Source: Diphasiastrum complanatum (taxonomy: Eukaryota > Streptophyta > Lycopodiopsida > Lycopodiales > Lycopodiaceae). From it: DNA of 56,000 bases. Positions 1-10,805 of this stretch are shown here, piece by piece. Position 1 is the stretch's first letter, and each line of letters starts with the position of its first letter. The notes under the pieces were generated by a model. The model saw nothing but the letters and a program-made list of their open reading frames with translations, was not told the origin of the DNA and did not search any database. Location: assembly GCA_029204225.1 (NCBI GenBank), contig CM055100.1, positions 2,197,334 through 2,253,333 on the forward strand, written 5' to 3'. The position numbers and the translations under genes are program-made.

Positions 1-621
1 ATCCAAAGTTATCATATACAAGGTTTCAATGTGGATTGGAAAACAATGACCTACAGTTCATTAGTCTATTTCACAAGTCTTCAAGCCACACAAAACACTA
101 TCTCAACACCAAATGGGACATTCTCAAGACAACAATCCTCGAGTAGGGGACAATCACAACTTATTCTCAGATCTTACAAGTTCAAACACAGTTTCTCACA
201 AATAGCATTACAAGAAAGTGATTCAAACTACTCTAAGGCAGGGAGACATAATTCTTCCAAGCCTCATATCTTTCTAAGTAAGGTTGTAAAGCTTTCCACA
301 ATACCACAATCTATAGCCAAATGTTAGAGATGGCAGAAAAAACAAATAACACCAAATCTAATTTCACAAATGAAATGGTGAAAACACAATGCTAAAGAAT
401 AAGAAGCAGATCAATAGCAATGAAATATAAGCAGTTTGTAGAAAAGATCCAACAAAGAGGTTAGAGTGGAAGGCATCAGGTAGATGAGCCTTTTCTCCTT
501 TCCTCCTCCTTATCTCTATGGGCTTGAGCACAAATTGGAAGTGGAAGAGATGGGAGGCACCAAGCAAAACATTGCTTCTTCTCCCTCCCTTTCTCTCCAA
601 ACTTCTCCTTACAAGTTTTTT

Positions 622-626
<5 letters not shown>

Positions 627-667
<41 letters not shown>
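627..667. repeat. (CT)n microsatellite
   Basis: About 20 uninterrupted CT units follow a run of roughly 11 T residues. Apparent Glu-Arg or Ser-Leu reading frames across it on both strands are products of the repeat, not genes. Confidence 0.97.
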
Positions 668-669
<2 letters not shown>

Positions 670-1239
670 AGAAAAAATGACAATGAGAATGTTGTCCCAC
701 ACCCCTCCCTATACGTAGGGGCTCAATGGGCTGGAGGTGCACCCCTTCAAGAAATGAGACACCTCCTTATGACTTTTCACAAACTGTCTCTAAAAATAGG
801 GCACTGGCCCAAATTCGTTTTTTAGCACCTAACTTGGCCTCAACTTGCAATTTCAAAGCCAAGTTGAAAACTATCAACGGTTTCAGTTTTTATGGGCTCA
901 CGACCAAGTTTTTAATTACAAGTACTGTATTACGAAAATACTTGGCACTTAGTCCGACAAATCCGGAAACTAGGGGCATAGGCCGCATAAATGGAATTTT
1001 CATACAACGTAAATTAGCAAATGAACAATATTTTAATAGCAGTGCAACCGGCCATTATGGGCCATTTACGCATCATTTTTTTGTAGTTTTGTGTCAAAGT
1101 AATAGCGCGCGGCGACAACTTTTCATCGAAAATAGCTTGAAAAAGAGGTCTTTTTCCCCGCAAACAGTGGCGACATTCACGGGTAAAAAATGGTCCCCAT
1201 TCTTCGAACTCAACATCTCAGATTACACAAAGACCAATG

Positions 1240-1355
1240 GACCAGCCAATAGCATCCTAGGCTGACCCAAAAGCCATATAGCAACATGTTTTCAAGATAA
1301 GCAGCAACAGATTACCCCCTGGACAGGCCAATAGCATCCTAGGCCGACCCAAAAA
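1240..1355. repeat. Short imperfect direct duplication
   Basis: A segment of about 33 bp containing CCAATAGCATCCTAGG occurs at about 1240-1273 and again at about 1321-1355, with a few substitutions (AGGCTGACCC in the first, AGGCCGACCC in the second). Unit spacing is about 81 bp. It is a small local tandem duplication; no function is visible. Confidence 0.7.
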
Positions 1356-1892
1356 GGTTCCAATCAGCATCAGATCTTCATGAAGAACAACATCTCAGGT
1401 CCTGCATACAAGGCTTGATAATATTGTAACACAATCAGATTACAACTAGTAGCTTAGTTTCTTTTCAATCATCATCAAAAGTTCTAGTGCCTTATCCGTT
1501 GGGCTATGGAGTCCGGTCACAGATCATAGGATAAATCATCACAGGGTTTCAAATTTTCACATATCATATGGAGTTCAGAAGCTCCAGGTGCTAAATTTGC
1601 AAAACCAACACGAATGTTGGTTACCTCACGTTGTGGAATTACTGGCTGGTTATAGTAGTAAGTTATGCTACTGGTCAGATTTATGGTTGGTCAATTTCTT
1701 TTAACTCCTAGGTCAAGACTTTTGTTTTGCTCTTGGCTTCCATTCCAAGGCATCTTTAAGTCGAGTGTTAGCATCCAATCCTTCAGTCAAATTATGGTCT
1801 TTCGATATCACACAATAGACTTGATGTCTCTGACAATGGAAATAACCCACTCCTGATTCCACATTTGGTTCCAAACTTGAATCAACTAGGAA

Positions 1893-3009
1893 CTAATCGT
1901 TTCTAGATTGGTTGTGGTTATTATAGAATGTGGATATACGAGTATCAATTAGAGCATTTTCGTATTTGGATGCAATTTGAATTGCATGATCCAAACTAGT
2001 TGGATGCTTCTGTCTCACATGGACTTGCATCTCTGTTTGCAATCCACTTATGAAACAATCCAATATCAATTCAATTGGTATTTTATACAGGGTTATGTGC
2101 TTCTTCACAAACCAACTATGTCTATGAGCATATCTACTCACAGACTCATTGTCATACTGCCTCATGGTTACCAACTAGTAACAAGCAATAGTTACATTCA
2201 TCGTGGGTGAGAATTCATCCAAGAATGCCTTTGCTAGGGTGTCCCACGATTCCAGATAATGATTTTTTCAAAAATTTCAATATTGTCGTACCAATTTCTA
2301 GCATGACCACTCAAGTATAATGGAAACAAAAGCTTCCATTCACTGGGCTATGAAAAACCATCTAGGAAAGAGAAGTTCATGAATTTTTGTATGAAAATAT
2401 CAGTTTTATCACCTCTCTTTCTATCATAATGATCAATTTTCAATAGGTAAACAAGCTTTGGTCTAACACAGAGGGAGTCGCCAGCAACTAATGAAAGTTG
2501 CACAATATTACAATCAGGTTTAGCTCCTGATTTTCCAACATCGCAATCCAACTCATCAAAGTTGGGAACACTTTCAACGTGATCAAGACGTTCATTAGGG
2601 GACCGATGGCCCAATTTCGACACATCTTCGACAAGCTTTTGATCGTCCATTTCAGGACTTTGGGTAGAACTGTCGCCAACACTCACCTCATGAGTATTAG
2701 GCTTTTCATGGTCATAGTTCAGCACACAACCAATTCCTGCTAGGGTTTCATCAACTCTAAGAATTGGATTTTGAATCACAATCGGACTATGGTTAATAGT
2801 CACAAAATAATTAATTTGTAATGTGGCATTCTCTTTAACATCATAAGTGCAGTCTCCCCCGTGCTCTACACGGATCGAATCACATTGATTTAAATCATCT
2901 GTTTTAGGATCGATATGAAAGGGTGATATTTCAAAGTATTCTTCACTCAAATTTTCAAGAAATTTGCATACCACTAAATCCCATTCTTCTTCATGAAGAA
3001 ATGCCTTAT
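1893..3009 (-). pseudogene. Decayed Ty3/gypsy gag region with an unidentified N-terminal extension
   Basis: Read on the minus strand, about 2460-1893 resembles a plant Ty3/gypsy capsid domain: LYLSGHARNWYDN, then AFLDEFSPT after a frame change near 2250, then TMRQYDNESVSRYAHRHSW and LILDCFISGLQTEMQ. Upstream, about 3007-2460 is one long open frame, acidic and Asp/Ser-rich, with no family I recognise. It continues in frame into the gag part across a single TAG at 2348-2350, which reads as Gln in the expected phrase SQPSEW. No zinc knuckle, protease or RT follows, so this is a fragment. At its upstream side the frame changes abruptly to copia RT sequence near 3010, an illegitimate junction. The gag assignment is moderately sure; the role of the N-terminal part is unknown. 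Confidence 0.55.
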
Positions 3010-3915
3010 ATTTCGAGACATCCCCATCTGGTCCATACTTGAGCTTGTATACCCATTTGTATTTGACAGTCTTTCGCTTATTTGGTAATGGCTGCAACGT
3101 CCATACCTAGTTCTTCCTCATGGATTCCATCTCTTCGTTCGTGGCTTGGATCCATTTGTCCTTCTCTGGACATTCAATTGCCTCTTCGAATGTCTGTGGT
3201 TCGCCATTGAATCCACAAAATTCTTCTGATGTGGAAGTAGAGCTGCCTGGCACATATCTTGCTGGTGCTCTTCGTTGTCTAGTCGACCTTCTAGGAGATC
3301 CTCCTGAGACAGCAATGCCTTTGCCTTTGTCTACTACTCTGCTAGGTCTGGAACCGTGTTGAGCAGAGTGAACCAATATTGTTCACTTGATGTTTGGATC
3401 CATCTCCAAGAACAATGAATCTTGAAGGATCTGCACTTTGAAAATCAGACGTAATTCGTCTTGATGTCACAAAGTATGAGGTAGTTGATCTTCCAGGATC
3501 ATTCTCTGACTTTGTGATTTCGTTTGAAATCTTGTGAGCAGTGTATCCCACATCTTCTTTGCTTTGGAGAGTGTAGCCAGGTCAAGTGTGAGACTATCCT
3601 CGATGGATGATGATAGCAAGGCTATTGCCTTGTCATTTTTCTCCCTCCACTCACATAGCTCTTTGCCTGATGTTGTAAGCATCTCCTCTATGCCATCCAC
3701 CCAGGGGAATAAACCTTTATCCTTTAGTATCAGTGAGGTCTTCACTTTCCATGCTAGAAAGTTTGAAATCCAGAACTATACAGATCTTGGATTGTATGCT
3801 GCTGATAGAAGCCATTGCTTTTGAATTTGTGTGCACTTGTTGGTGGGTGATTGTTTGAATGCTTTAGCCCCTTTGATCTGATTACCTTTTGGCTATGTTA
3901 GATTATGAAAAGATA
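3010..3915 (-). pseudogene. Internally deleted Ty1/copia element (gag, protease scrap, RT start)
   Basis: Read from 3915 downward. After the primer-binding site a gag frame starts near 3817 (MASISSIQSKIC) and continues through a UBN2-type capsid region (KDKGLFPWVDGIEEM, LDLATLSKAKKMWDTL) to about 3467. A short scrap with RFIVLGDGSKHQV matches the segment after the copia protease. It is followed from 3376 by the pre-RT linker (STRQRRAPARYVPG) and the RT start (EEAIECPEKDKWIQA, VKYKWVYKLKYGPDG), ending at KYKA near 3010. Zinc knuckle, integrase and most of RT are missing. One in-frame TAG at 3107-3109 stands where Gln is expected (KN-stop-VWTL). The element is non-functional. Confidence 0.8.
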
Positions 3916-3928
3916 GGCTCTGATACCA
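3916..3928 (-). other. Primer-binding site (initiator tRNA-Met type)
   Basis: The minus strand reads TGGTATCAGAGCC, the standard plant LTR-retrotransposon primer-binding site complementary to the 3' end of initiator tRNA-Met. It lies one base from the end of the LTR at 3930, which fixes the element's orientation as minus. Confidence 0.92.
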
Positions 3929-3929
3929 C

Positions 3930-4796
3930 TGATGCAAAATAAATATGTGCAGAAAAAATGCACTCAGAAAATACAATATTCTAGCCAAAAACAACTCTGG
4001 TGACAAACTGACAAAATTAAATTATTTCTGTTCGAGTTGGATCAAGCAGGCTCTGTAACACAACCAAACGAAATGAGACGAAACGAAGCAAAACTTGCAC
4101 TGACATTGATTCATGTTGAAAGCATAGATCGCGAAATGAAACGAAACGAAGCAAAATAATTCGCGACAAGATCAATCAAGCTTTGTAACGAGACGAGACA
4201 AGACGAAACGAAACATGACGAAATGAAATAAAATGAAACCTAGCTGAACTCTGTAATTGATTTACCCTTGTAGCCAAGTGATCGCGAAGCAAAGCAAAGC
4301 GAAAGGATTTGCGAATGAGATCAGTTCGTCAAGAATTCAGATGTGATCGTTGGTCACTGCCGGATGTATCACTCCTACAATCCTTCAGAGAGTAGTCAGA
4401 CACAGCTGATCTACGTTAACAGAATAATGTAGCATTCAACAATATCAAAGCAAGATGCGGAATTAGAATGAACAAGTAAATCAGACGCACGAATAGTAGC
4501 AAACGAATTTACATACAAGATCATTCAATCATCTAGAATAATAATGTGCACAACAGCTACAAAATCATCTATTGGTTTTTTTGATTCTTCAAGCATTGCA
4601 TGCAGATCCATGCAGTGCGTTGGCGTGAGAGAAATACAGTTTTCTCACAAATTTGAGTCTCGCTTACTAGCAGACTTTGGATCTACTGATCCTATTACAG
4701 AATTATCTCGCACGTAGGTGGATTCGTATTTTATATTTTTTGTCTTTTGACGTCTTGTCTTGCTTACTAGTATTAGACTTACTGTAATGTGCATCA
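3930..4796 (-). mobile_element. 5' LTR of a minus-strand copia element
   Basis: The segment is bounded by a perfect 7-bp terminal inverted repeat, TGATGCA at 3930 and TGCATCA at 4790-4796. It directly abuts the primer-binding site, so it is the 5' LTR of the deleted copia element on its left. Length is 867 bp. The interior at about 4064-4330 is packed with variants of ACGAAACGAAGCAAAA. I did not find a matching 3' LTR in the window; the other end was probably lost where gypsy sequence now abuts the RT fragment near 3010. Confidence 0.75.
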
Positions 4797-5929
4797 ATCA
4801 GAAAGTATATAGTTTGCGGACAAATATCGTGTCGCGTTCTTGTAACTTACTGATTAAAAAAATTAAACATCTACAACTAATTCGCGACTTACAAGAGTGG
4901 CAGATTAGCCACGATCTAGAATACTTCTGATGATGTCATGTTATCAGATCAGATATATGTATCCCATGGCACTTGGTTGATTTTCTTGGTTGTTCGTGGG
5001 GGCACAACTGATTTCGTGTCGTGTCATCTTTTGTCAAAGGTTCAAAATTGAAAGCCAACAAAGCTTTGGCATTAAAAACAAAATGTTTTTTCACATCATA
5101 ATCATTAGAATCAAGTTGATTACTCTTTCTTATATTGTGTTTGCCTCTTCAATTTGTTTCATTCTTTGTTTCTCATGCCTAAACTTGACATTGATTGTAT
5201 TAAACACGGATGGATCAACTCCGTGGAATGGCATTCGATGTATTGGCTACACACATGAAACAAATTTCATAAGTGACATATATAGATTGATGAAGATTAT
5301 AATAAAAAACAATCATATAAAGTTAACAAATGTCAACGTCTTCCAAATTCGATGGTTGACCTTCTTCTTTTTGTCCAAATTTCCACAAATGATTTTTAGC
5401 AATGCGTCTTTCACGCATCTTTTGTCCATCACACTTGAGGCATGTGCACCATATTTTGTTTTGAAAATAATTTTTCTACGAGAAACAAAAATCAAGTACA
5501 TGTCACTTTAGCACAATAGTTTAACTTATAATAACAAAGTCTTTATGAACAAGAAAACATGCATGTTTATTACTTACCCTGTTAACTTGAGTAGTGTCTT
5601 CATCGCTAGACTGATATGAATGTAATTCATCTGGTTGTGATAAACTACATATATGCACAAGTACAAAACACAAATAACATAAAATTATTGTATGATTCTG
5701 ATGTTTTAATTTTTAGTACTATTCTTATACGTTGTCGCTTATATGATTCTTTTGCATCTTGGTGCAAGTTCTAAATGCATATCTCTCTTCTTTTGTTATC
5801 ACGGGTATGAAAGTCCCACTCCAATATGCATTAAAGTCCTGTAGTCGATTTTCTTTTCTACTTCATTTCAATATATTAGAGTTTATTGTAACGTATTATA
5901 TGTTTATGAATGTAGTAATCATGTCGGGG
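4797..5929. other. AT-rich stretch, probably the 5' part of a CACTA remnant; no gene
   Basis: The stretch has scattered short frames and no recognisable domain. A 173-codon plus frame at 4990-5511 is hydrophobic and AT-driven, without any recognised motif. Because the CACTA second protein starts at about 5925, part of this stretch may be CACTA interior. I found no CACTA 5' terminus (CACTACAA preceded by TTT) in it. Confidence 0.4.
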
Positions 5930-6916
5930 TCAAGCAGTGGTGAAAGCTCGGGAGATTATGTAAAAAATTTATATGAATCATTAACTCCTAAGCAAAAGGC
6001 AGGACTACAAAGTATGCTTAGCCGAGATGAGGGTGGTCCCTCACAAGCGGCCGCGGCTCCCGCCCCCACCGAAGAGTCATCCACAAATCCTTATCATGAT
6101 GTAGATCCTCAAGGTAATATAATTGCCAACAGATAAGGGAGGGTGGTTTTGGACCGGCTCTATTCTTTATGCCAATGCCATTTTGGTAACAAATTGTTTA
6201 GTAAATGGTCTGAACAACCTGCGGCCGATAAACGACAGGTTATTGGTACCCTTCGTGACGAATTCCAACAAGAAGAAAAATTCGAGGAGAAGGAAATTCA
6301 TAAGCATATGAGCTTATGGATTAGGCATCGTCGTGATGTGGCACGACGAGCTTATAGGGACAGGCAATCCAAGCCCTCCTGGTGTTCAAGAAGTGATTGG
6401 AACCGTGTAAAAGTGGATGAATGAACACCAGATAAATACAAGATTTAAAAAGATGTCACGGCTGCTAGGATGCATGGGATAGGCAAATCCTAGGTTGGGC
6501 TCGAGCGGAAAGGCGAAATTGCAAGCAAGCATCGTAAGTGAACCTACACTACTCTTATAGTTTATCTTTGATTTCATACGCTTTTATTTTTTAATATGCA
6601 TTATGACTAGCTGCTCCAACGTAGCCCTAAATCTATTTCAACTTAAATTGAATGCATGGATAATTGGTGGACTATGGATGTCTGACAACTAAGGAGGAGT
6701 ACGAATTTGCATTCAGGGAATCATACGATGCATTATTCGACAAACTAAAGAGAGAGGGTCATCCTCCAAATGTAAGTACTAGTTTTTGTATTCATACTAA
6801 TGTGCTTTGTATTTCAACGTCAATTTTATTTAATTTAATACGATCAAGCATTAAATAATAATGTAGTTTGTTTGCTTGTGTTCATGCAGACTGGACGTCA
6901 CGACGACGATGAGTAG
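5922..6916 (+). pseudogene. CACTA element accessory protein (Transposase_24 / En-Spm-like), intron-containing and broken
   Basis: The likely start ATG at about 5922 opens an N-terminus, MSGSSSGESSGDYVKNL, rich in Ser and Gly, followed by an Ala/Pro linker up to about 6133. A frame change leads to LFSKWSEQPAADKRQ, GTLRDEFQQEEKFEEK and RDVARRAYRDRQSKPSW. The next pieces are read in another phase, WMNEHQINTRFKKMSRLLG, then after an intron-like gap LTTKEEYEFAFRESYDALF (about 6675-6770). A last short exon gives TGRHDDDE and a stop at 6914-6916. The order and spacing match the second protein of plant CACTA transposons, the Transposase_24 (Ptta/En/Spm) family. Splice sites cannot rescue every phase change and a stop interrupts the segment after LLGCMG, so I call it a pseudogene. 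The assignment rests on pattern, not on a search. Confidence 0.5.
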
Positions 6917-7379
6917 ATTAGGTTTATAAGTTCTAGTTGATGTTAGATCTAGAAAGACTCATGCAACATTAAAGCACCAATTTTGTAATACATTGGTTGA
7001 TATAATGAAAATATTATTTTTGCAAATGATTGTGCTATATTGTCATTGCTTTTATGTGTGCAATGTTCTTTTTTCAAAAATTGCAATGTCAATGTCAAAT
7101 TTTGAAATGTGGATTGACGTAACAACCAACTAAGAATTCAAAACCATGTGCAATGTCGGATTTCAAAACAAGAATCAATATCATATATAGAAATCTAAAT
7201 GAAATTATGATGTGCATAAAGCAATGCAATTAGGTATTGTCATTCATAATGGACATGAAGTAATGCAATAAAATATAGAATGAAAAGTAATTTAAGAATG
7301 AAAAAGTACCTCAAGCTTAGTTTATTGTTTGATCCAAATGTTAAATGCAACTTAAAAATATTGTTTTAAAAACAATTCA
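6917..7379. other. AT-rich 3' interior of the CACTA element
   Basis: No coding signal is visible. The stretch lies between the end of the accessory gene and the subterminal repeat array and probably represents 3' untranslated and spacer sequence of the same transposon. Confidence 0.45.
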
Positions 7380-7470
7380 TGAACATCACTTCTCCAAGAA
7401 CCCAACTCCAAAAACAGCCCGATAAAAATGCGCGCGCTATTTTTTTACGCATTTTTTTTTACTTAATTTG

Positions 7471-7846
7471 GGACGTTGGAATCCGACATCCAAACGCATC
7501 AGACAAACGTCAGCCCGGATGGACGTCAGACGTTTTTTTTTATCATTTTGTTAACAGACGTCGGATTTGGATGTGTATTTGGGATGTCGGAATCCGACAT
7601 TCAAGTAGACGTCGGATGGGCGTCAGACATCCGTCGGACAATTTTATGGATCATTCTGGATTTATAGACGTCGAAATCCGATGGCTTTTTTGGACGTCGC
7701 AATTCGACATCCACGTCGGATCGCAAGCAACGTCACAATTCGATGTCCACGTCGGATTCATTTCCATCGATCGGGAAGTGTCTCTCCAGTTTCTGGCAAC
7801 TTATGTGTGTCAAATTGCGACGCATTTAAGGATGTCGGATTCCGAC
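7471..7846. repeat. CACTA subterminal palindromic repeat array (GACGTCGGAATCCGACATC type)
   Basis: At least nine variants of a dyad-symmetric motif around GACGTCGG-AATCCGACATCC lie at about 7472, 7517, 7556, 7581, 7609, 7667, 7692, 7729 and 7827. They occur in both half-site orientations and end about 105 bp before the transposon terminus. Such arrays are the binding sites of the TNPA-type protein in characterised CACTA elements. The CpG content is high for this AT-rich neighbourhood. Confidence 0.8.
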
Positions 7847-7952
7847 GACCTTATAGCAACGTGTTTTTCCAACGTCCACGACGAATTAAAAAAAATTAAA
7901 CTCGCGATTCACATCGCAAAACACGTCGCAAATCGCGGCGGGTGTTGTAGTG

Positions 7953-8322
7953 TTTGTAGTTGTGGTCCATATCCTTCATCAGGCATTCATCTTTGACAAA
8001 CTGAACCTTAAGATGTTGATTTGCCATCACACCAACAGAAATCAAACTCTTTCTGAGTCTAGGAACATAAAACCCATTGGGAATATTCTTGATCTTACCA
8101 TCAGAAAACTGCACAGGTACATTGCCAACATCTTGAATTTGGCATTCCTCCTCATTGGCCTGTGTGACCTTGTCCCCATCATGGATTGATGTCCAAACCT
8201 ATAACAATATCCAAAACATCATTCATCTCAAGAAGTGATTCCATCCTCACTTTCCACAATGAGTAGTTACTTGAGGTAAGCCTATCATCGCCTTCCAACA
8301 TGAATCCACTCGATGTAGCCAT
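7953..8322 (-). pseudogene. Ty1/copia gag start fused to a gag-pre-integrase fragment
   Basis: The minus-strand ATG at 8320-8322 opens MATSSGFMLEGDDRL, then SNYSLWKVRMESLLEMNDV, the N-terminal DUF4219-type copia gag. After about 50 residues an internal deletion with frame loss leads to SDGKIKNIPNGFYVPRLRKS and LISVGVMANQHLKVQF, the segment between protease and integrase. The frame is then cut at 7953 by the CACTA terminus. About 1 kb of normal gag and protease is absent. Its start lies only about 6 bp from the start of the oppositely oriented RT fragment at 8329. Confidence 0.75.
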
Positions 8323-8328
8323 GTAGCA

Positions 8329-9630
8329 ATGACCTCTGTGAGAAATTCAACTAGTTTAGTCTATGGTGTTGATGTAAAGGATCCTACTTTAGATGGTGAT
8401 GATGATGGACCTTCATCAAGTCAACAGCCAAGGAGAACATCAAGGGAAATACAAATGCCTTCAAAACTCACATATGATGAAAAGGATAAGCAAGTAGTTT
8501 TTGGAAACTATGTTGCTTTCCTAACCTCTTTTGATGAACCTACAAGTGTAGATGAAGCAAGAAACAAAGAGGAGTGGATCCAAGCAATGGATATTGAGTA
8601 TCAAGCTCATATGAAGAATGGAACATGGAGATTGGTGGAGTCACCTAAGGACAAGAAAGCTATTGGATGCAAATGGATCTTCAAGGTGAATACAAACCAA
8701 GATGGATCCATCAACAAGTACAAGGCAAGGTTAGTGGCAAAAGGATATTCTCAAGAACAAGAGATTGACTATGACAAAACCTTTGCACCTGAGGCAAAGA
8801 TGGTAAGCATTCGGGTCATCAGCTCTATTGCTACTCTTTATGGATGGGATCTATGGCAATTGAACATTACCAATGCATTCTCTACTGGTGATCTTGAGGA
8901 GGATGTGTACATGGAACAACCCGAGAGCTACATTTCATCTACAAAGCCAAATCATGTGTGTCTACTACAAAAGAGCTTGTATGGTCTTAAGCAAGCACCA
9001 AGGAGTTGGTATGCTAAGCTTAACACATTTTTACTCTCTCAAGGCTTTGTTATGAGTGAGTATGATCATTCGCTTTATTATAGGTTTGTTAGAAATGATG
9101 TTACCATCTTGTTAATCTATGTAGGTGATATCATTTCGAGTGGTGGAAACAATCAAGATGTGGAGGATATCAAGAGTGCTCTTAAGAAGAAATTTGAGGT
9201 GCATGATTTTGGTAATTTCCATTACATTTTAGAAATAGAAGTGATTACATCTTCTCAATCTACTTTCATTTGTCAAGAGAAGTATGCTAATTCTATTCTA
9301 GAAAGATTTCATATGGTAGATGCAAAAGCTTGTGATACACCTATGGAGTCTCGTGTAAAGCTAACTATAAGAGGTAGTGAAAGATCCTTCGAGGACATTA
9401 CTCTCTATAGGAATCTAGTTGGTTCACTCATCTATCTAGCAATTATAAGACCATATCTAATCTATTGTGTTGGAAGATTGAGCTAATTCATGCAAGATCC
9501 TAATGAGGAGCATTGGAAGCTAGGAAATCGAGTTTTGAGGTACATCATTAGAGCTCGTGATTTTGGCATATTGTATGAGGGATCATGATCTAATCGTTTT
9601 GGATTTTCAGATTCAGACTATGCTGGAAGT
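8329..9630 (+). pseudogene. Ty1/copia reverse transcriptase, inactivated
   Basis: An open frame to 9486 covers the pre-RT linker (SREIQMPSKLTYDEKDK), RT onset (NKEEWIQAMDIEYQAHMKNG, GCKWIFKVNTNQDGS, YKARLVAKGYSQEQEIDY) and the fingers and palm (LLQKSLYGLKQAPRSWY). After a stop at 9484-9486 it continues in frame to FMQDPNEEHWKLGNRVLRY and reaches the start of RNase H (SDSDYAGSD) near 9630, where homology ends. Key catalytic positions are damaged: the first RT aspartate motif, normally LDVKNAF, reads LNITNAF, and YVDD reads YVGD. The enzyme could not have worked. No LTRs, gag or integrase accompany it. Confidence 0.9.
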
Positions 9631-9784
9631 GATCACTCATGATCGAGATGGCAAAAGGTTGGTTGGAGAAGACTACATGGAGCAAATCGAGAGGCAATTT
9701 CTTCAAGGCAAGGGCGATCTCATTGAAGAGCTTATTGAGGTTTGTTATGAACTCAAGAGGGCTAGATTATTAGGTTTGATATTC

Positions 9785-10623
9785 ATCTTCACCTACACTA
9801 CTTCAGGTTGGATGGAAAGTTTGGAATATCTCTTTTGTTATATGATGGTGGCATTTTTTTTTCTAATCTTTGTGAAAATTCGAGATCAAGCATTGATGAG
9901 ATCTTGTTGGATCTAGATCATATGTTTGAGAGGGAGTATTTCCAGAGGTTCATGTATGAAGATATTCATATTTTTGATATCTTTGATATTCAAGAGAAAG
10001 GTAAGTAAGTGGAAGTGACTCACATTGCTTTACTCACATGTTTTGGAGAATCTTCTTGTGTAGATGATGCTATGAAAGTAGATAATGGTTCTCATGCTAG
10101 AAAATCAACTAATGGATTTGGTAAAGAAGTCTTAGTCAATGAATTTGATGGTCAAGAGGAAGATCAAGAGGTTGATCTCAAAGGGCTTCAACAACACAAA
10201 AGGAAATGTGACAATTTGGAGTTAGTCAAGAGCATCAAAGGAGGGTCATTTGGCAAAGATGTTTTGGATCTATTTTTCAAGGTGATTGAAGACTCAAATA
10301 AGGTCAAAAGAACAACAAAGAAGCGTTGTTCAAATTTACTTTACTTATTCTATCTCATGTTTGAGCAATTTCATGTGAATGTGTGCAAATTGTCAAGATA
10401 TGGTCAAACTAACTGCATTGGTTTGCATCATTTTGATGTTGGAGTTGTATTAGCATTCTTGGTTGGTTTTGCTGATGGAAATGAAACTTTTGGAGGTTCA
10501 TTATGTCACTCATTCATGGCCAATTCATCAAGTGTTGATGATATCGTGTGGCAAGATGGAGATGGAGGCTCATTCATGGAGTTTTATGGTGGAGACATAT
10601 CAAGAAAGGACAAAGTTGGATGA
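9785..10623 (+). pseudogene. Unidentified reading frame with one internal stop
   Basis: One frame runs from about 9785 (HLHLHYFRLDGKFGISLLL) to 10623 with a single TAA at 10006-10008. The second half, 204 codons from 10009, is acidic at first (DGQEEDQEVDLKGLQQHKRK), then has a hydrophobic stretch with LLYLFYLMFEQFHVNVCK and [20 protein letters not shown] recognise no domain. It lies between a copia RT fragment and a copia/CACTA junction, so it is most likely an internal frame of an LTR retrotransposon. A degraded host gene fragment carried by a transposon is the alternative. Confidence 0.3.
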
Positions 10624-10668
10624 GACAAGCAAGAAAATGGTAATTACTCACATTTATTGTTTGGTGTT

Positions 10669-10805
10669 AGCTGATGCCATGCCCCGAGGTGTTGCAAAGG
10701 GTTTCTCTCAGAGATATGGTATTGATTATTCTGAAATCTTCTCTCCTGTCGTGAAACATTTGTCCCTACGTTTGTTATATGCATATGCAGCTGCTTATGA
10801 CCTCA
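10669..10805 (+). pseudogene. Ty1/copia RT sliver
   Basis: About 45 codons read [19 protein letters not shown] and [20 protein letters not shown], the conserved RT N-terminal region of copia elements. The match starts near 10675 and stops abruptly near 10805, where CACTA transposase sequence takes over in the same frame. No other part of this copia copy is present. Confidence 0.8.

Larger units (their letters stand above)
1..1892. other. Non-coding flank, no gene recognised
   Basis: I see no recognisable gene, RNA or complete transposon here. The stretch contains a T-run plus (CT)n microsatellite near 616-667 and a short duplicated segment at 1240-1355. An open frame of 179 codons at 726-1265 (plus) shows no motif I recognise, has an ordinary non-coding composition and is probably fortuitous. 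The right part may be decayed LTR-retrotransposon sequence belonging to the gag remnant that follows, but nothing in it proves that. Confidence 0.5.
5922..7952 (+). mobile_element. CACTA (En/Spm) transposon, 3' portion
   Basis: The element ends at 7945-7952 with TTGTAGTG, the complement of the CACTACAA terminus, followed by TTT as the likely 3-bp target duplication. The 500 bp before the end carry a dense palindromic subterminal repeat array, typical of CACTA ends. The Transposase_24-like gene lies in the expected place before it. The terminus cuts into a minus-strand copia gag fragment that resumes at 7953, so the CACTA element inserted into older copia DNA. I could not find the 5' terminus or a matching left flank. 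Confidence 0.65.

Noticed and set aside
726-1265. 179-codon plus frame as a gene
   Set aside because: No domain, no flanking gene signals and ordinary composition; probably chance.
4990-5511. 173-codon plus frame as a membrane protein gene
   Set aside because: Its hydrophobicity follows from AT-rich codons. It has no family resemblance and no supporting context.
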